Positions 45,841-56,429 of a stretch of 64,000 nucleotides of DNA are shown here, one piece after another (positions within the stretch are counted from its first letter, which is position 1; each line of letters begins with the position of its first letter). The DNA is from Cellulomonas persica (lineage in GTDB: Bacteria > Actinomycetota > Actinomycetes > Actinomycetales > Cellulomonadaceae). The notes beneath the pieces were generated by a model that had not been told where the DNA came from, made no database searches, and saw nothing but the letters and a program-made list of their open reading frames with translations. The position numbers and the translations under genes are program-made. Location: contig NZ_BJUA01000002.1 of assembly GCF_007989825.1 (NCBI RefSeq), forward strand, positions 124,001 to 188,000. The letters are read 5' to 3'.

Positions 45841-47211
45841 ATGGCGCGACCGACACCCCTGTCCGGATTCCCCGAGTGGCTCCCCGAGGGCCGCATCGTC
45901 GAGCAGCACGTCCTGGACGTGCTGCGCCGCACGTTCGAGCTGCACGGCTTCGCCGGGATCGAGACACGGGCGGTCGAGCCGCTCGACCAGCTGCTGCGCA
46001 AGGGGGAGACGTCCAAGGAGGTCTACGTGCTGCGCCGGCTGCAGGAGGACCCCGACGCGGGCCCCGAGCGTGCGGGCCAGCTCGGGCTGCACTTCGACCT
46101 GACCGTGCCGTTCGCGCGGTACGTCCTGGAGAACGCCGGTCACCTGGCGTTCCCGTTCCGCCGCTACCAGATCCAGAAGGTGTGGCGCGGCGAGCGACCC
46201 CAGGACGGGCGCTTCCGCGAGTTCGTGCAGGCGGACATCGACGTCGTCGGCGCGGGCGACCTTCCGTACCACTACGAGGTCGAGCTGCCGCTCGTCATGG
46301 CCGAGGCGCTGACCGCGCTGCAGGAGATCGGGCTGCCGCCTGTGCGGATCCTGGTGAACAACCGCAAGGTCGCCGAGGGCTTCTACCGGGGCCTGGGCCT
46401 GACCGACGTCGAGGCGGTGCTGCGCAGCATCGACAAGCTCGACAAGATCGGCCCGGACGCGGTCGCCGAGCTCGTCGTCGCCGAGGCGGGCGCGACGCCC
46501 GAACAGGCCCAGGCGTGCCTGCGCCTCGCGGCGATCAGCGGCACCGACGAGGACGTCGTCGACCGCGTGCTCGAGCTCGCGGTCGAGGTCGGGGCGCGGC
46601 ACGAGCTGCTCGACGAGGGGCTCGGCGAGCTCGGCCAGCTCGTGCGCGCGGCGCAGGACCGTGCGCCGGGCGTCGTCGTCGCGGACCTCAAGATCGCGCG
46701 CGGCCTGGACTACTACACCGGCTCGGTCTACGAGACGGTCCTCGTCGGGCACGAGCAGCTCGGCTCGATCTGCTCGGGCGGTCGGTACGACACGCTCGCC
46801 TCCGACGGTGCGACCAGCTACCCCGGCGTTGGGCTGTCGATCGGCGTCTCGCGGCTCGTCTCGCGCCTGCTGGGCGCCGGTCTGGTGCGCGCGACCCGCG
46901 CGGTGCCGTCGGCGGTGCTGGTCGCGGTCTCGTCCGAGGAGGACCGGCACCGCTCCGACGCGGTGGCGACCGCGCTGCGGGCCCGCGGCATCCCCGTCGA
47001 GGTCGCGCCGTCGGCTGCGAAGTTCGGCAAGCAGATCCGTCACGCGGACCGGCGGGGCATCCCGTTCGTCTGGTTCCTGGGCCCGGCGGAGGCCGGAGGC
47101 ACCGCCGACGAGGTCAAGGACATCCGGTCCGGCGCGCAGGAGCCGGCCGACGCCGCGACGTGGACGCCCCCGGCCGAGGACCTGTTCCCGCGCGTGGTCG
47201 CGGTCGGCTAG
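45841..47211 (+). CDS. hisS: Histidyl-tRNA synthetase
   Basis: This protein has 456 residues. Class II motifs are clear: LRKGETSKEVYVLRRLQ and FDLTVPFARYV, FPFRRYQIQKVWRGERPQDGRFREFVQADIDVV (motif 2), and GLDYYTGSVYET with GGRYDTL. The C-terminal anticodon-binding domain follows. A GAAGAT seven bases before the ATG suggests another leaderless start. Confidence 0.97.
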   Translation: MARPTPLSGFPEWLPEGRIVEQHVLDVLRRTFELHGFAGIETRAVEPLDQLLRKGETSKEVYVLRRLQEDPDAGPERAGQLGLHFDLTVPFARYVLENAGHLAFPFRRYQIQKVWRGERPQDGRFREFVQADIDVVGAGDLPYHYEVELPLVMAEALTALQEIGLPPVRILVNNRKVAEGFYRGLGLTDVEAVLRSIDKLDKIGPDAVAELVVAEAGATPEQAQACLRLAAISGTDEDVVDRVLELAVEVGARHELLDEGLGELGQLVRAAQDRAPGVVVADLKIARGLDYYTGSVYETVLVGHEQLGSICSGGRYDTLASDGATSYPGVGLSIGVSRLVSRLLGAGLVRATRAVPSAVLVAVSSEEDRHRSDAVATALRARGIPVEVAPSAAKFGKQIRHADRRGIPFVWFLGPAEAGGTADEVKDIRSGAQEPADAATWTPPAEDLFPRVVAVG

Positions 47212-47239
47212 CCAGCCGCGGCGCGGCGCCACCGGTCGC

Positions 47240-47270
47240 GCGCGACGGAGCACGGCTCCGCTCGTCGCGC
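47240..47270. terminator. Hairpin after hisS
   Basis: An outer stem GCGCGACG / CGTCGCGC encloses an inner GAGC / GCTC. It lies 29 bases after the hisS stop. Confidence 0.55.
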
Positions 47271-47281
47271 TTGCGCACCGT

Positions 47282-47297
47282 GCGTACACGTGTTCGA
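47282..47297 (+). promoter_or_regulatory. LexA/SOS-box-like site upstream of the radical SAM gene
   Basis: GCGTAC-ACGT-GTTCGA matches TCGAAC-N4-GTTCGA at 10 of 12 positions, with a perfect right half. It ends nine bases before the start codon, so it would overlap the promoter. The homologue Rv2578c in M. tuberculosis is a known LexA-regulated gene. Confidence 0.65.
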
Positions 47298-47305
47298 ATC
47301 GAGCC

Positions 47306-48337
47306 GTGCGGTGGGACGGGCAGAAGATCGAGGCCGACGAGGATGCGCTGCCGGGGCTGGAGCTCCCGGGGCTCGTGCGCACGGTGCGGACGCCCGACTT
47401 CGCCGGCGTGACGTTCCACGAGGTGCGGGCGCGCTCGGCGCTCTCGCGCGTGCCCGATGCGTCCCAGGTCCCGTTCCGCTGGACGGTCAACCCGATGCGC
47501 GGCTGCCTGCACCGGTGCGTGTACTGCTTCGCGCGCGGCACGCACCGCTACCTCGAGCTCGACGCGGGCCGGGACTTCGACACGCAGATCGTCGTGAAGA
47601 CCAACGTCGCGCAGGTGCTGCGCCAGGAGCTCGCGCGGCCCTCGTGGGGGCGTGAGCACGTCGCGCTCGGCACCAACACCGACCCCTACCAGCGGGCCGA
47701 GGGTCGCTACCGGCTCATGCCCGAGGTGATCGGCGCGCTCGCCGGCTCGGGGACCCCGCTGTCCATCCTGACCAAGGGCACGCTGCTGCGCCGCGACCTG
47801 CCGCTGCTCGAGGACGCCGCGCGCGAGGTCCCCGTCTCTCTCGCCGTCTCGATCGCGGTGCTGGACGACGAGCTGCAGCAGAGCCTCGAGCCGGGGACGC
47901 CCACGGCGCGTGCGCGGCTCGACCTGGTGCGCGCGATCCGCGACGCCGGGTTGCCGGTGCACGTCATGGTCGCGCCGGTCCTGCCGTGGCTCACCGACTC
48001 AACCGACCACCTCGACCGGCTGTTCGCCGCACTCGCCGACGCAGGCGCGCAGCGTGCCACGGTCCTGCCGCTGCACCTGCGGCCCGGGGCGCGCGAGTGG
48101 TTCCTCGCGTGGCTCACGCGTGAGCGCCCGGACCTGGTCGCGGGGTACCAGCGGGTGTACGGGCGCGGCTCGTACGCGCACGCCGAGTACCGGGCGTGGC
48201 TGGCCGCGCGCGCGGCGCCTCTGCTGTCGCGTCACGGTCTGGACCGCCGCAGGCGGGACGACGAGGACCTCCGGTGGGGGCGCGCGACGGCCGACGCGCA
48301 CCCGGTGGCGGCCGAGGTCCAGCCGAGCCTGTTCTGA
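47306..48337 (+). CDS. Radical SAM protein, Rv2578c family
   Basis: This protein has 343 residues from GTG 47306. The cluster motif is C67, C71, C74 in GCLHRCVYCFARGTH, and NPMRG and TNTDPYQRAEGRYRL follow as in SplB-like photoproduct-lyase relatives. It should bind a 4Fe-4S cluster and S-adenosylmethionine. Substrate is unknown; the SOS-box-like site upstream suggests a DNA-damage role. Confidence 0.9.
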   Translation: MRWDGQKIEADEDALPGLELPGLVRTVRTPDFAGVTFHEVRARSALSRVPDASQVPFRWTVNPMRGCLHRCVYCFARGTHRYLELDAGRDFDTQIVVKTNVAQVLRQELARPSWGREHVALGTNTDPYQRAEGRYRLMPEVIGALAGSGTPLSILTKGTLLRRDLPLLEDAAREVPVSLAVSIAVLDDELQQSLEPGTPTARARLDLVRAIRDAGLPVHVMVAPVLPWLTDSTDHLDRLFAALADAGAQRATVLPLHLRPGAREWFLAWLTRERPDLVAGYQRVYGRGSYAHAEYRAWLAARAAPLLSRHGLDRRRRDDEDLRWGRATADAHPVAAEVQPSLF

Positions 48338-48412
48338 GGCGGTGCGGCGCCGGAGCGTGCGGGATGCCCGGTGCGGCGCGGAATGAGGTCAGGCGTCCCG
48401 ACGTCGCGCAAC

Positions 48413-48418
48413 TATGAT
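48413..48418 (+). promoter_or_regulatory. -10 element of aspS
   Basis: TATGAT, about 48 bases before the aspS GTG, has a good match to the TATAAT consensus. No convincing -35 is visible. Confidence 0.5.
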
Positions 48419-48465
48419 CGTCACGGCGCCCGTCCGGGCGTGATCCCCGACCTGAAGGACCTTCC

Positions 48466-50250
48466 GTGCTGCGCACCCACACCGCCGGCTCGCTGCGGGC
48501 CGAGCACATCGGCACCACCGTCACCCTCACGGGCTGGGTGGACCGCCGGCGCGATCACGGCGGCGTCGCGTTCGTGGACCTGCGTGACGCGTCGGGCATC
48601 GCCCAGGTCGTCATCCGGGACGAGGCTGTCGCGCACGGGCTGCGCGCGGAGTTCGTGCTGCAGGTGACCGGCGAGGTCGGGCGCCGGCCTGAGGGCAACG
48701 AGAACGCGAACCTCGTGACGGGCGAGGTCGAGGTGGTCGCGACCGACGTGGTCGTCCTGAACGAGTCCGCGCCCCTGCCGTTCCAGGTCTCGTCGTCGCT
48801 CGACGAGCAGGTCGGCGAGGAGGCGCGCCTGCGCTATCGCTACCTCGACCTGCGCCGGCCCGCTCCCGCGCGCGCGATCAAGCTGCGCTCCCGGGTGAGC
48901 CAGGCCGCACGCGCCGTCCTCGACGCGCACGACTTCGTCGAGGTCGAGACGCCGACCCTGACGCGTTCCACGCCCGAGGGCGCTCGCGACTTCCTCGTGC
49001 CCGCGCGCCTGTCGCCGGGCAGCTGGTACGCGCTGCCGCAGTCGCCGCAGCTGTTCAAGCAGCTGCTCATGGTCGCCGGCCTCGAGCGGTACTACCAGAT
49101 CGCGCGCTGTTACCGCGACGAGGACTTCCGCGCCGACCGGCAGCCCGAGTTCACCCAGCTCGACGTCGAGATGAGCTTCGTCGAGCAGGACGACGTCATC
49201 GCGATCGCCGAGGAGGTGCTCGTCGCGCTGTGGCGCCTGATCGACGTCGAGATCCCGACGCCGATCAACCGCATGACGTACGCCGAGGCCATGGAGAAGT
49301 ACGGGACGGACAAGCCCGACCTGCGCTTCGGTCTCGAGCTCGTGGACCTCACCGCGTACTTCGCGAGCACGCCGTTCCGCGTGTTCCAGGCGCCGTACGT
49401 CGGCGCGGTCGTGCAGCCGGGTGGTGCGAGCACGCCGCGGCGCGGGTTCGACGCGTGGCAGGAGTGGGCCAAGCAGCGCGGTGCCAAGGGCCTCGCGTAC
49501 GTGACGGTGGGCGAGGACGGCGAGCTCGGCGGCCCGGTCGCCAAGAACATCACGGACGACGAGCGCGCGGGCCTCGCCGCCGCGACGGGCGCGCAGCCGG
49601 GCGACGCGATCTTCTTCGCCGCCGGCAAGCAGTCGGAGGCTCGCGCCCTGCTCGGTGCCGCGCGGCTCGAGATCGGCCGCCGCGGTGGCCTGATCGACGA
49701 GGACGCCTGGTCGTTCGTGTGGGTCGTCGACGCGCCGCTGTTCAAGCCCACGGGTGAGGACGACGACGTGGCCGTCGGCGAGGGTGCCTGGACCGCGGTG
49801 CACCACGCGTTCACGTCGCCGACCCCGGAGTGGATCGACCGCTTCGAGGAGAACCCGGGCGAGGCCCTCGCGTACGCGTACGACATCGTCTGCAACGGCA
49901 ACGAGATCGGTGGCGGCTCGATCCGTATCCACCGCCGCGACGTGCAGCAGCGCGTCTTCGAGGTCATGGGCATCGGCCCCGAGGAGGCGCAGGAGAAGTT
50001 CGGCTTCCTGCTCGACGCGTTCCAGTTCGGTGCTCCGCCGCACGGCGGCATCGCGTTCGGCTGGGACCGCATCGTCGCGCTCCTGACGCGCTCGGAGTCG
50101 ATCCGCGAGGTCATCGCCTTCCCGAAGTCGGGTGGCGGCTACGACCCGCTCACGCAGGCGCCCGCGCCCATCACCGCCGCGCAGCGGCGCGAGGCCGGTG
50201 TCGACGCGAAGCCGAAGGAGACCAAGCAGGTCGCCGAGGCGACCGCCTGA
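48466..50250 (+). CDS. aspS: Aspartyl-tRNA synthetase
   Basis: This protein has 594 residues from GTG 48466, with GAAGGA upstream. An OB-fold anticodon domain ([21 protein letters not shown]), motif 2 ([23 protein letters not shown]), the bacterial GAD insertion and motif 3 ([20 protein letters not shown]) are present. It is the bacterial type. Whether it is discriminating or also charges tRNA-Asn cannot be read here. Confidence 0.97.
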   Translation: MLRTHTAGSLRAEHIGTTVTLTGWVDRRRDHGGVAFVDLRDASGIAQVVIRDEAVAHGLRAEFVLQVTGEVGRRPEGNENANLVTGEVEVVATDVVVLNESAPLPFQVSSSLDEQVGEEARLRYRYLDLRRPAPARAIKLRSRVSQAARAVLDAHDFVEVETPTLTRSTPEGARDFLVPARLSPGSWYALPQSPQLFKQLLMVAGLERYYQIARCYRDEDFRADRQPEFTQLDVEMSFVEQDDVIAIAEEVLVALWRLIDVEIPTPINRMTYAEAMEKYGTDKPDLRFGLELVDLTAYFASTPFRVFQAPYVGAVVQPGGASTPRRGFDAWQEWAKQRGAKGLAYVTVGEDGELGGPVAKNITDDERAGLAAATGAQPGDAIFFAAGKQSEARALLGAARLEIGRRGGLIDEDAWSFVWVVDAPLFKPTGEDDDVAVGEGAWTAVHHAFTSPTPEWIDRFEENPGEALAYAYDIVCNGNEIGGGSIRIHRRDVQQRVFEVMGIGPEEAQEKFGFLLDAFQFGAPPHGGIAFGWDRIVALLTRSESIREVIAFPKSGGGYDPLTQAPAPITAAQRREAGVDAKPKETKQVAEATA

Positions 50251-50264
50251 CGGGTGCCGGTCGC

Positions 50265-50298
50265 GAGGTGGTGAGCCGCGCAGGCGGCTCACCACCTC
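50265..50298. terminator. Perfect 14-bp hairpin after aspS
   Basis: GAGGTGGTGAGCCG and CGGCTCACCACCTC enclose the loop CGCAGG, 15 bases after the aspS stop. It may also end the minus-strand unit from the other side. Confidence 0.85.
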
Positions 50299-50355
50299 GT
50301 CGGCCCGCGTTGCGAGCCGCCCAGCACGTCCAGGGCCGTTCGCGATCGAGCTCGC

Positions 50356-50709
50356 TCACCACCTGGTCGGCGGCGGATCAGCGTCGTCGGCGAACGAGGC
50401 GTGCGTGCGCAGCTCGTCGATCACCGGCGGTGCCGGTGGCGCCGGCCGACGCGACGCGTGCAGCGCCTGACGCACGGTCCACCGCAGCGCCAGGATGATC
50501 CCGGGAAACGCGAGCACGGCGAAGAAGAACGAGAGTGCGTCGTCCTTGTCGCGTCGTGCGACGGCGTGGACGAGGTAGGAGACGTACGCGAGGAGCACGC
50601 AGAGCAGCACGACCGAGCCCGCGACCCAGGCGGCGACCTCGGCCTGGCTGCCCCGCCGCGGTGGGAGCGGGTCCGGCCCAGGTCCGTGGGCCGGCTCTGG
50701 CTCAGACAT
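50356..50709 (-). CDS. Small two-span membrane protein of unknown function
   Basis: This protein has 117 residues from ATG 50709 with GAGAGG upstream. Spans lie at about 25-49 and 59-77, with charged ends. It starts 30 bases after the MMPL stop, so it may be co-transcribed with the transporter. No family is recognised. Confidence 0.7.
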   Translation of the reverse strand: MSEPEPAHGPGPDPLPPRRGSQAEVAAWVAGSVVLLCVLLAYVSYLVHAVARRDKDDALSFFFAVLAFPGIILALRWTVRQALHASRRPAPPAPPVIDELRTHASFADDADPPPTRW

Positions 50710-50739
50710 GTGCCTACCTCTCGTCGGGGGACGACGTGC

Positions 50740-52974
50740 TCAGTGGGCGACGCCGAGTCGCGCGTGCAGCCGCTTCGCCCAGCGGGGCGCCCACCAGTTC
50801 GCGCGTCCCAGGACGGTCATGGTCGCGGGGACCAGCAGGAGCCGCACGATCGTCGCGTCGATGAGGACCGCGACGGCGAGCGCGAAGCCGACCTCCTTGA
50901 TCACCAGCAGCTCGCCGGCGACGAAGCCTCCGAAGACGATGATGAGGATCGCCGCGGCGGACGTGATGATGCGCCCCGACCGCTGCAGGCCGAGCCGGAT
51001 CGCCTCGAGCGTGGGATGGCCGTCGTCGTGCAGCTCCTTGATGCGCGACAGCAGGAACACCTCGTAGTCCATCGCGAGGCCGAACCCGAAGGCGACCACG
51101 AGCGCGAGGACGTACGTCTCGATGCCGCCGGTGGAGACGAACCCGAGCAGGTCCTCGAGGTGGCCGTCCTGGAACGCGAGCACCAGGACGCCGAGCGAGG
51201 CGGCGAGCGACAGCAGGTTCGTCAGGAGCGCCTTGACCGGCAGGACGAACGAGCCCGTCATCGCGAACAGCAGCACGAGGGTCGCGAGCGCGACGATGGT
51301 GGCCGCGAGCGGTGCCCCCTGCTGGAGCGCGCCGACGAAGTCGATCTGGAACGCGGCCTGACCCGTCACCCACGTCGGGAAGTCCGGGTCGAGCGCGCGG
51401 ATCTGCTCGACGACGTCGCGGGCGACCGGTCCGCCGCCGTCGGGGGTGTCCGGCCGGACGCCGATCACGACGTACGCGTCGGCCGCCGTCGGCGCGTCGA
51501 CCGCGGCGACACCGTCGAGCGACTCGAGCGCGGTGGCCCAGGCCCTGCCCTCGTCGAGCGAGGTCTCGGCGACCACGGTCACCGCGGGTGAGGTGGCGGC
51601 CGGGTACTCGCGCGCGAGCGTCTCGACGAACTGGCGCTGCGTGCTGCCGGGCGGCAGGAGACCGGTGGTCGAGCTGCGGAGCTCGAGGTGCGCGAGGGGG
51701 AGCGCCAGCAGCGCGAGCAGGGCGACCGATCCCGTGAGGAACCACCACGGGCGCCGCTGCACGCGTCCCGCGAGCCGCGAGAACGCACCCTCGGGGGACT
51801 GGGTGTCCATCGTGCGGGCGAGCACGGAGCGGACGCCCGGGATGCGCGAGAGCAGCCCGGGCCGCAGGAGCCGACGCCCCGTCAGGGTCAGGAGGGCGGG
51901 GACGAGCGTGAGCGCGGTGGCGACCGCGATGAGGATGACCGCGCACCCGGCCGCACCGATGGCCCGCAGGATCTGCGGGCTGAACACCAGGAGCGAGGCG
52001 ACCGCGATCGCGACCGTCACGGCCGAGAACGCCACCGTGCGTCCGGCGGTCGCCATGGTCCGCTCGACGGCGGCGGCGACCGCGCCGTCGCCACGTCGGC
52101 GTCGTGCGGCTCGACCACCGTCGTCGTCGACGAGGTGGTGCAGCTCCTCGCGGAACCGCGACACCATCAGCAGGCCGTAGTCGATGGACAGCCCGAGCCC
52201 GAGCACGGTGACGACGTTGATGACCGACGAGTCGACGTCCAGGAGGTAGCTCAGGCCCAGCACCGTCGCCAGGCCGCCGGCGATCGAGGCCAGTGCTCCG
52301 GCCATCGGCATCGCGGCGGCCAGGAAGCCGCCGAACACCAGCACCATCGCGACCAGGGCGATCGGGAGCGTCAGGCCCTCGCCGGTGCGCAGGTCCTTCT
52401 TCACCTGGGAGGTGATCTCGTCGACGATGAGGCTGGTCCCGCCGACGATGCCCGTGACGTCGGGGGCGACGTCCCGCAGGTCGTCGGGCACGGTGCCGAG
52501 CCGTTGCGCGACCGCGCCGATCGCCGTGCCGCGCGCAGACGGGCTCAGGCTCGGGTCGAGGTCGACCACGACGAGGAAGCCGTCACCGCTCGCGGCCACC
52601 AACGGGGCCGCGGCCGGGTTGGCGACCCCGTCCGGGAGCGCGAGCGGGTCGATCACCGAGGCCACCCCGGGGATCGCGCCGAGCTCCTGTCGAGCCTCGG
52701 TCAGCGCGCCGGCGACGGCGGCATCGGCGGGGTCCAGACCCGACAGGACGAGCGTGACCGAGGCTCCTGCGTCCTGCGCCTGCGCGAGCAGGTTGCGCCC
52801 GTCGACGCTCTCCGACCCCGGCACCGACGGCTCGCTCGTCGAGACCCGCTCGAACACGGACTCGCCGTGCAGCCCGAGCCCGGCGAGCACGTAGCACAGG
52901 ACGGCGAGCACCGCCCACACGGCGATGATGGTGCGGGGGCGATGCGCGACGATGCGGCCGAGTCGGGCGAACAC
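50740..52974 (-). CDS. MMPL-family (RND superfamily) transporter
   Basis: This protein has 744 residues from GTG 52974. It shows the duplicated RND layout: span 1 near residue 15-30, an extracytoplasmic loop, five or six spans, a second loop and final spans. Signatures include [20 protein letters not shown] and [19 protein letters not shown], and an Asp pair in each half that could carry protons. Members move lipids or drugs; the substrate is unknown. Confidence 0.9.
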   Translation of the reverse strand: MFARLGRIVAHRPRTIIAVWAVLAVLCYVLAGLGLHGESVFERVSTSEPSVPGSESVDGRNLLAQAQDAGASVTLVLSGLDPADAAVAGALTEARQELGAIPGVASVIDPLALPDGVANPAAAPLVAASGDGFLVVVDLDPSLSPSARGTAIGAVAQRLGTVPDDLRDVAPDVTGIVGGTSLIVDEITSQVKKDLRTGEGLTLPIALVAMVLVFGGFLAAAMPMAGALASIAGGLATVLGLSYLLDVDSSVINVVTVLGLGLSIDYGLLMVSRFREELHHLVDDDGGRAARRRRGDGAVAAAVERTMATAGRTVAFSAVTVAIAVASLLVFSPQILRAIGAAGCAVILIAVATALTLVPALLTLTGRRLLRPGLLSRIPGVRSVLARTMDTQSPEGAFSRLAGRVQRRPWWFLTGSVALLALLALPLAHLELRSSTTGLLPPGSTQRQFVETLAREYPAATSPAVTVVAETSLDEGRAWATALESLDGVAAVDAPTAADAYVVIGVRPDTPDGGGPVARDVVEQIRALDPDFPTWVTGQAAFQIDFVGALQQGAPLAATIVALATLVLLFAMTGSFVLPVKALLTNLLSLAASLGVLVLAFQDGHLEDLLGFVSTGGIETYVLALVVAFGFGLAMDYEVFLLSRIKELHDDGHPTLEAIRLGLQRSGRIITSAAAILIIVFGGFVAGELLVIKEVGFALAVAVLIDATIVRLLLVPATMTVLGRANWWAPRWAKRLHARLGVAH

Positions 52975-52980
52975 CGGGTC

Positions 52981-52986
52981 ATCGTC
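52981..52986 (-). promoter_or_regulatory. -10-like GACGAT for a leaderless MMPL mRNA
   Basis: On the minus strand GACGAT ends six bases before GTG 52974. The same hexamer and spacing precede ruvC. Confidence 0.4.
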
Positions 52987-53118
52987 GCAGGTCCGCCGCG
53001 GCCGCGTGAGCCGGACGCGCGGTCCTGTGGACGCCCGGGACCCTCCCGCCGGGGGCTGGGGACGGTCCGGGAGGCTGCCGCGCAGGACCCGGGGACCGAG
53101 CACGTGGGCGCCGCGACG

Positions 53119-53124
53119 TACGCT
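53119..53124 (+). promoter_or_regulatory. -10 element for leaderless rarA
   Basis: TACGCT ends six bases before ATG 53131 and no ribosome site is present. It is divergent from the MMPL start 157 bases away. Confidence 0.5.
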
Positions 53125-53130
53125 GCGCGC

Positions 53131-54504
53131 ATGGACCTGTTCGACGCGATGACGTCGACGACCGCGGGAGTCCCCGCGCCGACGGCGGGCGCGCCGCTCG
53201 CCGTGCGGATGCGACCGCGCTCGCTCGACGAGGTGGCCGGCCAGGGGCACCTGCTGGTCCCCGGGTCACCGCTGCGTCGCCTGGTCGAGCCCGCGGGCGA
53301 CTCCGAGCGGCGCGCCGCCCCGTCGTCGGTCGTGCTGTGGGGGCCGCCGGGAACGGGCAAGACGACGCTGGCCTATCTCGTCGCGTCGTCGTCCGGCCGC
53401 CGGTTCGTCGAGCTCTCCGCGGTCACCGCGGGGGTCAAGGACGTCCGTCAGGTCGTCGACGACGCGCGTCGGCGCCTCGTCACGGGCGGCGGCGAGACCG
53501 TGCTGTTCATCGACGAGGTGCACCGCTTCACCAAGGCTCAGCAGGACGCGCTGCTGCCGTCCGTGGAGAACCGGTGGGTCACGCTCGTCGCGGCGACGAC
53601 CGAGAACCCGTCGTTCTCGGTGAACTCACCGCTGCTGTCGCGCTCGTTGCTGCTGACGCTGCAGCCCCTCGACGTCGAGGACGTGCGCGGCGTCGTGCGG
53701 CGCGCGGTCGCCGACGAGCGAGGGCTGGGCGGGACGGTCGAGCTCGCGCAGGACGCCGAGGACCACCTGCTGCGTCTCGCGGGCGGCGACGCGCGCAAGG
53801 CCTTGACGATCCTCGAGGCCGCGGCGGGCGCCGCGCTCGCCGACGGCACGGCCGACGCCGAGCAGCCCGCGGTGGTGGACCTGCCGACCGTCGAGCGCGC
53901 GATCGACGTCGCCGCCGTCCGGTACGACCGCGACGGCGACCAGCACTACGACGTGATCAGCGCGTTCATCAAGTCCGTGCGCGGCTCCGACGTGGACGCG
54001 GCCCTGCACTACCTCGCGCGCATGATCGCGGCGGGGGAGGACCCGCGGTTCATCGCGCGGCGCATCGTGATCTCCGCGGCCGAGGACGTCGGCATGGCGG
54101 ATCCCAGCGCGCTGCAGACCGCGGTCGCGGCCGCCCAGGCGGTCCAGCTCATCGGGATGCCGGAGGCGCGGATCGTCCTCGCCGAGGCCGTCGTGCACCT
54201 GGCGACCGCACCCAAGTCCAACGCGGCGTACGTCGGGGTCGACCGCGCGCTCGCCGACGTGCGCGCGGGCAGGATCGGCGCGGTCCCGCCGCACCTGCGC
54301 GACGCGCACTACCCCGGGGCCCAGCAGCACGGTCACGGCAAGGGCTACGTGTACGCGCACGACGAGCCGCACGCCGTGGCCGCGCAGCAGTACCTGCCCG
54401 ACGAGCTCGTGGGCACGCGGTACTACGAGCCGTCGGACCGTGGCTTCGAGCGGCAGGTCACCGAGCGGCTCGACCGGATCCGGCAGATCCTCGGGACCGA
54501 CTGA
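53131..54504 (+). CDS. rarA: Replication-associated recombination ATPase RarA/MgsA
   Basis: This protein has 457 residues from ATG 53131. Walker A GPPGTGKT (71-78), Walker [10 protein letters not shown] (D128, E129), [18 protein letters not shown] with the arginine finger, and the C-terminal [25 protein letters not shown] tetramerisation region identify RarA (Mgs1/WRNIP1). It acts at stalled replication forks. The order rarA-rpsD-alaS is common in actinobacteria. Confidence 0.96.
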   Translation: MDLFDAMTSTTAGVPAPTAGAPLAVRMRPRSLDEVAGQGHLLVPGSPLRRLVEPAGDSERRAAPSSVVLWGPPGTGKTTLAYLVASSSGRRFVELSAVTAGVKDVRQVVDDARRRLVTGGGETVLFIDEVHRFTKAQQDALLPSVENRWVTLVAATTENPSFSVNSPLLSRSLLLTLQPLDVEDVRGVVRRAVADERGLGGTVELAQDAEDHLLRLAGGDARKALTILEAAAGAALADGTADAEQPAVVDLPTVERAIDVAAVRYDRDGDQHYDVISAFIKSVRGSDVDAALHYLARMIAAGEDPRFIARRIVISAAEDVGMADPSALQTAVAAAQAVQLIGMPEARIVLAEAVVHLATAPKSNAAYVGVDRALADVRAGRIGAVPPHLRDAHYPGAQQHGHGKGYVYAHDEPHAVAAQQYLPDELVGTRYYEPSDRGFERQVTERLDRIRQILGTD

Positions 54505-54556
54505 CCGCCGAGCCGGCGGGCCGTCGGGCGACCGGGCCCGCGTCACACCGCGGGGA

Positions 54557-54587
54557 TTCGGCCCCCGGGTGCCTCAGCGGGTAGAGT
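54557..54587 (+). promoter_or_regulatory. Probable promoter of rpsD
   Basis: TTCGGC (54557-54562) and TAGAGT (54582-54587) are 19 bases apart. Transcription would start near 54594 and leave a leader of about 175 bases. Confidence 0.5.
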
Positions 54588-54767
54588 CGTCAGGTCGTGC
54601 GCGCCACCACCACGCGGTGGAGGGCTCGCATCGACCACCTGGGGCCCTAGCCAGGACCGCTCCGCTCCGCTCGTCGGACGAGGACCGGTCCCTCGAAGGT
54701 CGGCCCCACGCCCACGGACGACCGTCCCGCCGGCGTGACGTCAACGAACACGACAGGAAGTACAGCT

Positions 54768-55394
54768 GTGAGCAGTGTGACCCGCTCGCGCCGCCAGGTC
54801 CGCCTGAGCCGCGCCCTCGGCCTGGCCCTGACGCCCAAGGCCGTCAAGCACTTCGAGAAGCGCCCCTACCCGCCCGGTGAGCACGGCCGTGCGCGTCGTC
54901 GCACCGAGTCGGACTACGCGGTCCGTCTGCGCGAGAAGCAGCGTCTGCGGGCCCAGTACGCGCTGCGCGAGAAGCAGCTCGCCCGTGCGTACCAGGACGC
55001 CCGCAAGGCCCCGGGCCTGACCGGTGAGGCGCTCGTCGAGATCCTCGAGACCCGCCTCGACGCGCTGGTCCTGCGCGCCGGCTTCGGCCGCACGATCCTG
55101 CAGGCGCGCCAGATCGTCGTGCACCGCCACATCCTCGTCGACGGCAAGATCGTCGACCGTCCGTCGTTCCGTGTGAAGCCGGGCCAGACCATCCAGGTCA
55201 AGCCGAAGAGCCAGGCGACCGTGCCGTTCCAGGTCGCCGCCGCCGGTGCGCACCGCGACGTCCTCCCCGCCGTCCCGGGCTACCTGGACGTCCAGCTCGA
55301 GAAGCTCTCGGCCGTCCTGGTCCGCGAGCCGAAGCGCGCGGAGATCCCCGTGACCTGCGAGGTCCAGCTCGTCGTCGAGTACTACGCCCGCTGA
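54768..55394 (+). CDS. rpsD: 30S ribosomal protein S4
   Basis: This protein has 208 residues from GTG 54768, with AGGAAG eight bases upstream. The FEKRPYPPGEHGRARRR segment and the S4 RNA-binding domain (LVLRAGFGRTILQARQIVVH) are clear. The N-terminal Cys zinc motif is missing (C-minus form), as is usual in actinobacteria. S4 often regulates its own mRNA; the long leader would allow this. Confidence 0.97.
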   Translation: MSSVTRSRRQVRLSRALGLALTPKAVKHFEKRPYPPGEHGRARRRTESDYAVRLREKQRLRAQYALREKQLARAYQDARKAPGLTGEALVEILETRLDALVLRAGFGRTILQARQIVVHRHILVDGKIVDRPSFRVKPGQTIQVKPKSQATVPFQVAAAGAHRDVLPAVPGYLDVQLEKLSAVLVREPKRAEIPVTCEVQLVVEYYAR

Positions 55395-55412
55395 CGCAGC
55401 CTGCACCACGTC

Positions 55413-55451
55413 ACGGAGCCCCGTCGCGCCACGTGCGCGGCGGGGCTCCGT
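55413..55451 (+). terminator. Hairpin terminator of rpsD
   Basis: ACGGAGCCCCG and CGGGGCTCCGT pair around a central GCGC-rich loop, 18 bases after the rpsD stop. Confidence 0.75.
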
Positions 55452-55549
55452 CGTCGCGTGGCCGCCACGCGGAGCCGACGAGCCCGTCGCGGTCGTCCTC
55501 GCGGCGGCCGCCGGCGTGTGTGTGGGCGCAGCGTGCGGCGGCGCGCAGG

Positions 55550-55555
55550 TAGGGT
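55550..55555 (+). promoter_or_regulatory. -10 element of the DUF948-alaS unit
   Basis: TAGGGT sits 28 bases before the ATG at 55583, and a GAGGAAGGA ribosome site lies between. Confidence 0.4.
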
Positions 55556-55582
55556 GCAACAGTCATCGAGGAAGGACGTGGG

Positions 55583-55951
55583 ATGTCGGTCTCAGACGTC
55601 GCGGGGCTGATCGCGGCCATCGCCTTCGTGCTGCTCGTCGGCCTGCTCGCCGTCCCGCTGCTCAAGCTCGGCCGCGTCCTGGACGAGGCCCGCGGCTCGG
55701 TCAAGGAGCTCACGGACCACACCGTGCCGGTGCTCGACGAGACCGCGCAGCTCGTCGCGTCGTCGAACGGTCAGCTCGACAACGTCGACAAGGTGACCAC
55801 GGCCGCGGCCCAGGTGTCGCAGAACGTGTCCGCGCTCACCGCGCTGTTCGCCGCCACGGTGGGCGGCCCGATGATCAAGGTCGCCGCGTTCTCCTACGGC
55901 GTGCGCCGCGCGTTCGGCGGGTTCGCCGCCGGGGCGCGCAAGGGCCGCTGA
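55583..55951 (+). CDS. DUF948 membrane-anchored protein
   Basis: This protein has 122 residues. One N-terminal span (about 5-27) is followed by LDEARGSVKELTDHTVPVLDETAQLV, an amphipathic helix typical of DUF948, and a hydrophobic C-terminus. It couples to the next gene (TGATG). The pair precedes alaS in many actinobacteria. Function is unknown. Confidence 0.88.
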   Translation: MSVSDVAGLIAAIAFVLLVGLLAVPLLKLGRVLDEARGSVKELTDHTVPVLDETAQLVASSNGQLDNVDKVTTAAAQVSQNVSALTALFAATVGGPMIKVAAFSYGVRRAFGGFAAGARKGR

Positions 55952-56325
55952 TGCGTCGCCTGTTCTGGATCGGCGTGGGTGTCGCCCTGACCGTCGTCGT
56001 CGTGCGCAACGGGCGGCGGATCGCCGAGGCGTACCTGCCCGAGGGCACGACCGACGTCGTGGACGGGGCGACCCGGCTGACGCGTGCGGTGGCGACCGCG
56101 CGGTCGCAGTTCGCCGCGGGCTTCGCCGAGCGCGAGGCCGAGCTGCGGCACCAGCTCGTCGGTGACGCGGACGTCGACGAGCTGCGCGCCCAGCGCTCCC
56201 GGCACGTCGAGGAGCTCCGCGAGTCGTTCGGCTCGCGTCGCGCCCGTCCCGGCCGAGCCGCACCGTCCGACTGGGCGGGCCCCCTCGACGACCCCGACGA
56301 CGACGGCGAGGCGGCCTTCTTCTAG
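55951..56325 (+). CDS. DUF6167 small membrane protein
   Basis: This protein has 124 residues from ATG 55951. A short span (about 4-20, [14 protein letters not shown]) is followed by a charged helical domain and an acidic tail ending EAAFF. It is the usual companion of the DUF948 gene upstream of alaS. No enzyme motif is seen. Confidence 0.82.
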   Translation: MRRLFWIGVGVALTVVVVRNGRRIAEAYLPEGTTDVVDGATRLTRAVATARSQFAAGFAEREAELRHQLVGDADVDELRAQRSRHVEELRESFGSRRARPGRAAPSDWAGPLDDPDDDGEAAFF

Positions 56326-56429
56326 ACCGTCCGCACCCGACCGCCGCGTCCGCGCGACGGCACCCGCCCCGGGCACCCACGAGCCTGAACACCACCCGAG
56401 CACCACCACCGAGAACCACCGAGGACACC

